From: CAYILR01 sp964364175
GTDB lineage: Bacteria; Bdellovibrionota; UBA1018
Length of the DNA stretch: 18,399 bases
Assembly: GCA_964364175.1 (NCBI GenBank)
Contig: CAYILR010000059.1
Location: forward strand, 1-18,399
Direction: 5' to 3'
Below, in pieces: positions 8,157 to 13,363 of this stretch. Under the pieces are notes generated by a model, which saw only the letters and a list, made by a program, of their open reading frames with translations, was not told the DNA's origin and did not search any database. How positions within the stretch are numbered: the stretch's first letter is position 1; each line of letters starts with the position of its first letter. Made by a program: the position numbers and the translations under genes.

Positions 8157-9608
8157 GTGAAAGACCCTAAGGGAAGAATTGTTGTAGTCGATGATGATAA
8201 AGAAATGCGTTCTCTACTGGAGGACTATTTTACCAACGATGGATATGCGGTCCACTGTTTCCCGTTGGCCCAAGAAGCCCTGAACGCCCTAGGTGCGGAT
8301 GGAGCCCTCAACCCGACCCACCTCGAAGGGGATATCGACATCGTGATTTCGGATATCAAGATGCCGCAAATGGACGGGTTAGAGTTTGCGTCTCGCCTCC
8401 AACAACTGAGACCCGAAATTGCAGTCATCCTGATTACAGCCTTCGGAAGCATCGAAACTGCCATCGAAGCCATGCGCCGAGGGGCATTTCATTACATCGT
8501 CAAACCCTTCAAACTGGCCGAAATGGCCGTCAACGTCGAGCGCGCGATGGAACATCGCAAATTACAACGGGACAACACCGCCCTCCGCCAGCAAATCAAA
8601 CAATCCTGGGGATTCAGTGGCGTCATTGGTAAAAGCAATGGCATGAAAGCGGTTTTCGACCTGGTCGCCCGAGTTTCCCACGCAACAGCCAACGTTTTCA
8701 TCACTGGCGAAAGTGGTACTGGGAAGGAAATGGTCGCAAGAGCTATTCACCAAAGCGGCCCTCGCGCTCAAAAACCATTTGTAGCCATCAACTGCACAGC
8801 GATTCCTGAGACACTCTTGGAATCCGAGCTTTTTGGACACGCCAAGGGGTCATTTACCGGCGCTATTCAAAGAAAACGCGGTCTTTTTGAAGAGGCTGAT
8901 GGCGGAACTCTGTTCCTCGATGAGATCGGCGATATGAACGTCGTGCTGCAATCCAAACTACTTCGTGTGATTCAGGAGCGCAAAGTCCGCGCCGTGGGTG
9001 ACAACATTGCTCACGACGTGGATGTCAGGATTATTGCTGCCACTCACAAAGATCTCCGAACTGCGATGAAAGAAGGACGTTTTCGGGAGGATTTGTATTA
9101 CCGGCTGAGCGTTATTCCGATTGTGATTCCTGCGCTTAGAAACCGAAAAGAAGACATTCCTCTTTTGGCCGAGCACTTTCTCAAAAAATACGCAGCTACC
9201 AATAACCTCAGGGTCAAAGGCTTTACCAAAAGAGCGGTGGCGAAACTCATGTCCCTCAAGTGGGAAGGCAACGTCCGTGAGCTGGAAAATGTCATTGAAA
9301 GAGCCGTCGTTCTTTGCACAGAAACATTGATCGATGAAAAAGATATTCCTTCCTCGGAGACCGCAAGCGCGGAGGGGTTCTTTGCCACATCGACTGACGA
9401 TTCACCCACCATTACTCAGCTTGAAGAGCGCTACATCCGCTTGATTCTGGAGAAAACAGCGGGTCGCAAGGATAAGGCTGCACAAATCTTGGGAATCAAT
9501 CGCAGAACCCTCTATCGCAAAGAGCGTGAATATGGGCTGATTGCTGCGGACTCTCCAGAAGAAGAAAGCCTGCATAATGAAGAGGTCGAGGCGGGACATA
9601 ATACCTAG
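8157..9608 (+). CDS. NtrC-family sigma-54-dependent response regulator
   Basis: A 483-residue bacterial enhancer-binding protein. The receiver (about 1-125) has the acidic pocket VVDDDKE, phospho-acceptor D66 in VISDIKMPQMDG and lysine K116 in YIVKPF. The AAA+ domain has Walker A GESGTGKE (184-191), the sigma-54-contacting loop GSFTGA (231-236, a common variant of GAFTGA) and Walker B LFLDE (252-256). A Fis-type HTH lies at 435-457 (RKDKAAQILGINRRTLYRKEREYGL region). I chose GTG 8157 because a perfect AGGAGG at 8145-8150 lies 6 nt before it; a longer TTG-started frame from 8133 would place that Shine-Dalgarno inside the gene. It is divergent from the two-kinase operon, and is the obvious candidate to bind the four palindromes and fire the sigma-54 promoters in this window. 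Confidence 0.95.
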   Translation: MKDPKGRIVVVDDDKEMRSLLEDYFTNDGYAVHCFPLAQEALNALGADGALNPTHLEGDIDIVISDIKMPQMDGLEFASRLQQLRPEIAVILITAFGSIETAIEAMRRGAFHYIVKPFKLAEMAVNVERAMEHRKLQRDNTALRQQIKQSWGFSGVIGKSNGMKAVFDLVARVSHATANVFITGESGTGKEMVARAIHQSGPRAQKPFVAINCTAIPETLLESELFGHAKGSFTGAIQRKRGLFEEADGGTLFLDEIGDMNVVLQSKLLRVIQERKVRAVGDNIAHDVDVRIIAATHKDLRTAMKEGRFREDLYYRLSVIPIVIPALRNRKEDIPLLAEHFLKKYAATNNLRVKGFTKRAVAKLMSLKWEGNVRELENVIERAVVLCTETLIDEKDIPSSETASAEGFFATSTDDSPTITQLEERYIRLILEKTAGRKDKAAQILGINRRTLYRKEREYGLIAADSPEEESLHNEEVEAGHNT

Positions 9609-9615
9609 CCACTGA

Positions 9616-9630
9616 GAGACAAATTGTCTC
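9616..9630. promoter_or_regulatory. Candidate activator enhancer (UAS), perfect palindrome
   Basis: GAGACAAATTGTCTC is a perfect palindrome around its central base, with 7-bp arms. It starts 8 nt after the activator gene's stop and is centred about 73 nt upstream of the start predicted from the sigma-54 promoter at 9670-9686. It is the best copy of the repeated site. Confidence 0.72.
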
Positions 9631-9669
9631 GAAAATGAGTGGGGTAGACTTTTTAGCACATTAAAATGG

Positions 9670-9686
9670 TTGGCATGTCTCCTGCA
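9670..9686 (+). promoter_or_regulatory. Sigma-54 promoter of the small membrane protein gene
   Basis: TTGGCATGTCTCCTGCA has GG at 9672-9673 and GC at 9684-9685, 12 nt apart, and differs from the consensus at one base in each element. Transcription should start near 9696, which excludes the ATG at 9701 as a practical start and favours the ATG at 9716. Confidence 0.78.
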
Positions 9687-9715
9687 TTTAAACGGGGGAG
9701 ATGGGGGATCCTTTT

Positions 9716-9946
9716 ATGAAAAATGTGCAGAAGAGCCGTCCTTTTTTAATGCTGTTGACCGGAGCTACCGTGCTGAGCAGCTTGGCCCTGATTTTCGCCG
9801 GGATTTATCGTGGTGAATGGTGGGGTAGCCTAGGTTTTGTCCTGATGATGGCAGCCCTGATTTGTACCGTTGGGTTCTTTGCGGATACGGTGTCACCTAC
9901 TGCGGACAGCAAATCTGGCGAAAAATCCGCCAGTCACGCAGCTTAG
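9716..9946 (+). CDS. Small two-helix inner-membrane protein
   Basis: A 76-residue protein with a short basic N-terminus (MKNVQKSRP), a hydrophobic helix at about 10-31, a tight turn GEWWG, a second helix at about 35-55, and a polar tail rich in Ser, Lys and Ala. Both ends are probably cytoplasmic. I do not recognise a family. The frame opens at ATG 9701, but GGGGGA at 9703-9708 is spaced 7 nt before ATG 9716 and the sigma-54 start falls near 9696, so 9716 is the likelier start. It is the only gene between a perfect enhancer palindrome and a structured 3' region, so it may be a main output of the activator encoded just upstream; a role as a membrane-stress peptide or FtsH partner is speculation. 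Confidence 0.75.
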   Translation: MKNVQKSRPFLMLLTGATVLSSLALIFAGIYRGEWWGSLGFVLMMAALICTVGFFADTVSPTADSKSGEKSASHAA

Positions 9947-9950
9947 ACAC

Positions 9951-10033
9951 GAAGTGCGGATTGGGTGCCGGCCGGCACACCCATCCCAATTCAAGTAAGC
10001 TTCGCACTTCCCCCCAGCGCAAAGTATTGCGCT
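9951..10033 (+). terminator. Nested hairpins after the small membrane gene
   Basis: Five bases after the stop codon a three-layer inverted repeat begins. The outer arms are GAAGTGCG (9951-9958) and CGCACTTC (10003-10010), the middle arms ATTGGG (9960-9965) and CCCAAT (9985-9990), and the core is the perfect palindrome GTGCCGGCCGGCAC (9965-9978). A second hairpin follows, AGCGCAA-AGTA-TTGCGCT (10016-10033). No U-run follows, so it is not a classic intrinsic terminator; it may protect the 3' end, terminate weakly, or be a REP-like element. Confidence 0.45.
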
Positions 10034-10082
10034 CCGTTATAACCTATGTTAGCCAGGAGTTTCTTAAACCGCATTGTCCTGC

Positions 10083-10157
10083 TGGGGTGTCGACAAGTGG
10101 TAAGTCACTGGATTTTGATTCCAGTATTCCTAGGTTCGAATCCTAGCACCCCAGCCA
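10083..10157 (+). tRNA. tRNA-Gln (anticodon TTG)
   Basis: All cloverleaf parts pair: acceptor TGGGGTG (10083-10089) with CACCCCA (10147-10153), D arm GAC/GTC with loop AAGTGGTAA, anticodon stem CTGGA/TCCAG around TTTTGAT giving anticodon TTG, and T arm CTAGG-TTCGAAT-CCTAG. The discriminator base is G and CCA is encoded. The U1 start and G73 agree with bacterial glutamine tRNA. tRNA 3' ends are frequent integration sites, and plasmid-like genes begin downstream, but no second copy of the 3' end is visible in the window. Confidence 0.95.
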
Positions 10158-10333
10158 TTTTAGTTTGATTCTAGTGAGTGAAAAGTAAGTAAGAAGCGGA
10201 AAATGCAGTGTAATCGATTCAAGTAGTTAGGATCGAGGTGCTGCTTCCAAGATTTCCCGATCAGTCGCAAAATTTCGGGAGTTTCCTATTTCTTGCCTAT
10301 AAACTGCCTACGAAACAGCCCGCCCAAACAGTA

Positions 10334-10354
10334 GGAAGGAATTTGATTCCTTCC
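10334..10354 (+). repeat. Perfect hairpin before a mini-ORF
   Basis: GGAAGGAAT and ATTCCTTCC form a 9-bp perfect stem with a TTG loop, ending 3 nt before a perfect AGGAGG (10358-10363). An RNA hairpin here could gate access to the ribosome site. The CCTTCC arm is also partly complementary to the nearby Shine-Dalgarno. Confidence 0.55.
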
Positions 10355-10368
10355 AAGAGGAGGCGCGC

Positions 10369-10389
10369 ATGTCAAAACACCAAACGTAA
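10369..10389 (+). CDS. Possible six-codon leader peptide
   Basis: ATG-TCA-AAA-CAC-CAA-ACG-TAA would encode MSKHQT. The ATG stands 5 nt after a perfect AGGAGG, which is stronger than the ribosome sites of most genes here, and a terminator begins about 8 nt after the stop. A hairpin lies just upstream. This layout is that of a leader or attenuator, yet parA starts 184 nt later and the peptide has no codon bias that would name an amino-acid signal. It may also be the decayed remnant of a longer gene. Confidence 0.3.
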   Translation: MSKHQT

Positions 10390-10394
10390 TAATA

Positions 10395-10434
10395 AAAAAA
10401 GCCCGGGAAATTTCCCCAGGCTTTTAAGTTTTTA
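10395..10434. terminator. Rho-independent terminator, bidirectional
   Basis: AAAAGCC and GGCTTTT flank the inner palindrome GGGAAATTTCCC, and further T-runs follow on the plus strand while A-runs precede it. It could stop the leader or tRNA transcript on the plus strand and shields the parA operon from upstream readthrough. Confidence 0.75.
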
Positions 10435-10442
10435 ACCGATTG

Positions 10443-10474
10443 TCAGATCTTGATCTTGGCGGGTCCCGATCTGA
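10443..10474. promoter_or_regulatory. Inverted repeat upstream of the parA operon
   Basis: TCAGATC (10443-10449) and GATCTGA (10468-10474) are perfect 7-bp arms separated by 18 bp, about 100 nt before parA and just after the terminator. It may be an operator for ParA or one of the winged-helix proteins. The rest of 10475-10573 shows no convincing -35/-10 pair to me. Confidence 0.35.
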
Positions 10475-10573
10475 GTTTTCAAACAACTGAAGCTGCTTTG
10501 AGGCGGCTTCTAGTCGGTACTTCTCTATTCTTAAAGAGACGTGCCGTGACTGTCAACTTGAATGGAGAAAAAC

Positions 10574-11413
10574 ATGAATCAGGCACAATGTCCTATTATA
10601 GCTGTCACAAACCAAAAAGGTGGGGTTGGAAAAACCACCACTGCAATTAACCTGGCGCAAGCCCTCGCGCTTCAAGATCTCAAGGTTTTGCTGGTGGATC
10701 TTGATCCACAAGGTAACGCTACACAAGGCATTGGCATCAACCTCGAAACAATTCAGGCATCCATTGCAGAACTCATCCGTGATCGTATGTTCCCAATCGA
10801 AGGTGCGATTTATCAAGGTGAGGGACTCGATTTAATCCCCGCCACTCCCCTTCTGGCGCGAGTTGAACGAGAGATGGTTGCACTGACCAATAGCGAATTG
10901 CGATTGGCACAAAGGCTTCAGAGTTTGCGTACGCAATATTCGATGATCGTAATTGATACTCCGCCTACTTTTGGTCCGTTGATGAACTCTGCCTTGAATG
11001 CAGCGACCCGTTTGGTTGTACCAGTGGATTCCAGCTATTTTGCGCTCATGGGAATCAAGGAATTACAGTGCGAAATCGAGGAAATTCAACGCGGGACAAA
11101 TCCCAGGCTCGAAGTGCTGGGTTATCTTCTAACGTTGGTCGACCCGACAAACATCGCCAATCAGGCATGGGATACCTTGATCAAGAATTTTGGGGAACGT
11201 GTGTTTGAAACGAAAATCCGTCGATCCGTAAAACTTCGGGAGGCCCCAGCACTCGGTAAGACGATTTTTCATCATGCACCTGAGAGCGCCGGTGCACGAG
11301 ATTATCTCGGTCTAGCTGGCGAAGTGATGGCGCGACTTGGACTGGGCGAAAATATCGTAGGAATAAATGATCTCAATCGACCTTCTCTCTCGCTAGTGGG
11401 AGGTGCTTTATGA
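10574..11413 (+). CDS. parA: ParA-family partition ATPase
   Basis: A 279-residue Walker-type ATPase that segregates plasmids or chromosome origins by forming nucleoid-bound gradients, stimulated by a centromere-binding partner. It has the deviant Walker A KGGVGKTT near residue 15, the A' motif LLVDLDPQGNATQG, and Walker B MIVIDTPP. There is no N-terminal HTH, so it is of the short type, whose operon repression is usually done by the partner protein. I chose ATG 10574 because GGAG lies 6 nt before it; ATG 10562 has no Shine-Dalgarno. The stop overlaps the next gene (ATGA), so translation is coupled. No ParB-like gene follows; the next gene, a winged-helix protein with an embedded repeat array, takes that place. 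Confidence 0.93.
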   Translation: MNQAQCPIIAVTNQKGGVGKTTTAINLAQALALQDLKVLLVDLDPQGNATQGIGINLETIQASIAELIRDRMFPIEGAIYQGEGLDLIPATPLLARVEREMVALTNSELRLAQRLQSLRTQYSMIVIDTPPTFGPLMNSALNAATRLVVPVDSSYFALMGIKELQCEIEEIQRGTNPRLEVLGYLLTLVDPTNIANQAWDTLIKNFGERVFETKIRRSVKLREAPALGKTIFHHAPESAGARDYLGLAGEVMARLGLGENIVGINDLNRPSLSLVGGAL

Positions 11414-12315
11414 GTAAAGCAGAACTCAAAACAGCGATGGAGTCGCTCCAAGTCAAGAAACCGCTCAAATTATTTAACAAACTTCCCCAGTTTAAAGTAC
11501 CACCCACTGTTCCAGACGCAACCTTGGTTTTTGCAGAAGCCTCGGTTGATACAAAAACCAAGGTTGCTGTAGCGACCGAGGTTGTTCATGCAACCCAGGC
11601 TTCCTCGGCAACCTCGGTTGTCACGGAAACTGTGGTTGTTCCAACGACCCCGGTCCCTACAAAAACCGAGGTTCCCATGCGAACCCCGGTCGATATGACG
11701 ACCCAGGTTGCTAAAACAGTCCAGGTTGTTCCACAAACCCAGGTTGGCGGGGATGAAAAAATTACTCGAAGTGCCAGTGAGCAGGACAGCTCTGTCACTC
11801 TCGAAACGCAGTCTGCGCCAAAGCTCCAGCAAGGATACACACGGCTTCCGAATTCTTTTCTTATGCGAATGGCCAACGGTGACCTTCTGCGAAGTGAGAT
11901 GCAGATTCTGCTTCTCATTGCCCGGTTCACAATCTCGTTTCAAAAACAGTATGCACCGTTGTCAAAGACCGTGCTTGAACGCCAATCTGGATTGCGGGGG
12001 CCCGCTGTTCTTCAAGCAATCGCCGCTTTGCAGGCCAAAGGTCTCATCAAGAAAATTCCAGGAGATCAGCATCGTCCGAATCAGCTTGGACTGATTTTTG
12101 AGGACGAGTGGGAGTTTTTTTCGAAAACAAAAGTACCATTTTCTTCCTCAACCTCGGTTGCTGTAGAAACCCTGGTTGTCACAGAGACCCAGGTACCTGT
12201 AGGAATCAGCGCCCAGGTTGCTGCGCAGACCCTGGCGTCGGTTGCTAGGGGAACCGACTTTAAAGTAACAACTTATCCGGCCTCCGCCCACGAATTGGGA
12301 GGTGGCTATGAATGA
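11410..12315 (+). CDS. Winged-helix protein with embedded 18-nt repeat arrays
   Basis: A 301-residue protein, not recognised by name. Residues 38-115 are 13 six-residue repeats of the form T-x-V-x-x-x; residues about 140-235 form a winged helix resembling the N-terminal domain of phage replication O proteins (RLPNSFLMRMANGDLLRSEM, then LERQSGLRGPAVLQAIAALQ as recognition part); residues about 248-279 hold about five more repeats. The repeats are low-complexity protein, but the DNA beneath them is conserved at silent positions (see repeats at 11521 and 12151). It starts with GGGAGG 6 nt before the ATG, overlapping parA by ATGA, and overlaps the next gene by 8 nt. By position it should be the ParA partner that binds the centromere; a replication role is the alternative. 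Confidence 0.72.
   Translation: MSKAELKTAMESLQVKKPLKLFNKLPQFKVPPTVPDATLVFAEASVDTKTKVAVATEVVHATQASSATSVVTETVVVPTTPVPTKTEVPMRTPVDMTTQVAKTVQVVPQTQVGGDEKITRSASEQDSSVTLETQSAPKLQQGYTRLPNSFLMRMANGDLLRSEMQILLLIARFTISFQKQYAPLSKTVLERQSGLRGPAVLQAIAALQAKGLIKKIPGDQHRPNQLGLIFEDEWEFFSKTKVPFSSSTSVAVETLVVTETQVPVGISAQVAAQTLASVARGTDFKVTTYPASAHELGGGYE
11521..11754 (+). repeat. 18-nt tandem array, 13 units, inside a CDS
   Basis: Units start every 18 nt (11521, 11539, 11557, up to 11737) with core ACCNNGGTTG followed by 8 variable bases. The core contains the palindrome ACCNNGGT. In all units the third base of the second codon is G although the amino acid varies (Leu, Ser, Lys, Glu, Gln, Val, Pro). Units after 11737 stop abruptly; degenerate units may exist just before 11521. 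Confidence 0.85.
12151..12246 (+). repeat. Second block of the 18-nt array, about 5 units
   Basis: Further ACCNNGGTTG-like units start at 12151, 12169, 12187, then after a 6-nt shift at 12211 and 12229, with decayed copies near 12235 and 12253. They lie in the 3' part of the same gene, so the coding region of the winged helix is bracketed by arrays. Confidence 0.75.
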
Positions 12316-13363
12316 GTTGACCCAGTTTGAGGTAGCTCGAAATGAGAGAGGTAGCATAGACGAAGCGATTCCAGCGAAAAATGGAGGCTATTTTCAGCTC
12401 TCGCATTCTGTTTTCCAAGATCCAAAGCTCCGTGAATTATCTGGGGATGCTTTTCGGTTATTTTTGTGGTTGAGCAGCCAAGCATGGCGGTTTCGAGATT
12501 CGGACGGTACCACGCGGGCCTCAATCAGTTTCATCACTGAAGCCACTGGAATGTCCCACGCGACGGTTTCACGGAGTTTGAAAGTTCTGAAAGAAATGGA
12601 TCTGATTCGACTCGTTGAGAATGATTTCAAGCGAGGTAATCGGTGGTGGATTTCTCCCCGAGCTGTTTGGAGTCTGCAGGGAGACAAGCTCCCTCAGAAC
12701 GAGGGAGCTCAATCTGAGATTGCTACTACCTCAAATCGAGGGACAGGGTGCCTCAAATTGAACAGGAAGCTCCCTCAGCTTGAGGCAGAAATAAGAAATA
12801 CAATCACTATAAAAAAATCTAAAAACTCTCTCTCCGAAACGCTTCCGCACTCAGTTCAAGAATATTTGGAAGGAATCCAGCTTCCGCTTAAGAAAGCCAG
12901 AGAGAGAGCCTGCTTTTTAAAATTAAACTCAGCCTATGGAGCAAATGAAATCGCACAAGCACTCCTGTTTCTCCGTGAGAATGGAATTCCAGGGTCCAGA
13001 GAAGTCTGCCATTCTCCGATGGCTTTTTTGGCGCAAGGAATGAATGAAGTGTTGAGTGAAATTAAAAAATTAGCTGCGATTAAGAGCAAAACGGAAGAAA
13101 AGGCGCAAGAACGGAAAACTATCGAAACCCAAAAAGAAGAAGAAGATCTTCGGCACCAGCAAGAATGGGAGTGGAAGGAGCAGGCTTTTTTGGCTGAATT
13201 TCCAACCCACAAAAGCCAAGAAGCAGCTGTTCAGACATGGAGTGCATCATTGCCATGGAAGTCCTCGAATCCGCAAGCGGTAAGAAGCCTAGCGATTTGC
13301 GGATGGTGGGAATCCACGCAGAATTTTCGAGTCAGCGGGAATCTTGGGACTCATACGGACTAG
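12308..13363 (+). CDS. Phage O-like replication initiator with embedded origin
   Basis: A 351-residue protein. Residues about 25-115 are a winged helix of the phage replication protein O type (GGYFQLSHSVFQDPKLREL, then FITEATGMSHATVSRSLKVLKEMDLI with a clear recognition helix). Residues about 128-176 are a linker rich in Ser, Asn, Lys and Gln, and beneath it lie CCTCA repeats and an A+T-rich stretch. The C-terminal part contains a Lys/Glu/Gln-rich coiled coil (about 235-290) and a Trp-containing end. GGGAGG lies 5 nt before ATG 12308, and the gene overlaps its predecessor by 8 nt. The architecture copies lambda O, where the N-terminal domain binds iterons within its own gene; a plasmid-type initiator is inferred, but no helicase loader is seen here. 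Confidence 0.7.
   Translation: MNELTQFEVARNERGSIDEAIPAKNGGYFQLSHSVFQDPKLRELSGDAFRLFLWLSSQAWRFRDSDGTTRASISFITEATGMSHATVSRSLKVLKEMDLIRLVENDFKRGNRWWISPRAVWSLQGDKLPQNEGAQSEIATTSNRGTGCLKLNRKLPQLEAEIRNTITIKKSKNSLSETLPHSVQEYLEGIQLPLKKARERACFLKLNSAYGANEIAQALLFLRENGIPGSREVCHSPMAFLAQGMNEVLSEIKKLAAIKSKTEEKAQERKTIETQKEEEDLRHQQEWEWKEQAFLAEFPTHKSQEAAVQTWSASLPWKSSNPQAVRSLAICGWWESTQNFRVSGNLGTHTD
12692..12785 (+). repeat. 22-bp-spaced iteron-like repeats in the initiator gene
   Basis: Palindromic units CCTCANNNYGAGG occur at 12692 (CCTCAGAACGAGG), 12707 (degenerate, GCTCAATCTGAGA), 12729 (CCTCAAATCGAGG), 12751 (CCTCAAATTGAAC) and 12773 (CCTCAGCTTGAGG). The last four are spaced exactly 22 bp, about two helical turns, so bound proteins would lie on one face of the DNA. 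Confidence 0.7.
12786..12835. other. A+T-rich stretch, candidate unwinding element and origin
   Basis: Directly after the last iteron is a run rich in A and T (AAATAAGAAATACAATCAC, later TATAAAAAAATC). Iterons followed by an A+T-rich segment are the usual layout of initiator-bound origins such as lambda ori. The base bias is seen; origin activity is inferred. Confidence 0.5.

Noticed and set aside
9862..10146. Plus-strand ORF of 94 codons
   Set aside because: It runs out of the small membrane gene, through the hairpins and into the tRNA; a chance frame.
11521..11754. CRISPR-like array
   Set aside because: The period is only 18 nt with a 10-nt core, the array is in an open reading frame, and no cas genes are present.
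11470..11943. Minus-strand ORFs opposite the repeat array
   Set aside because: Their repeated peptides follow from the 18-nt DNA period on the other strand; there is no ribosome site, and the plus frame fits the operon.
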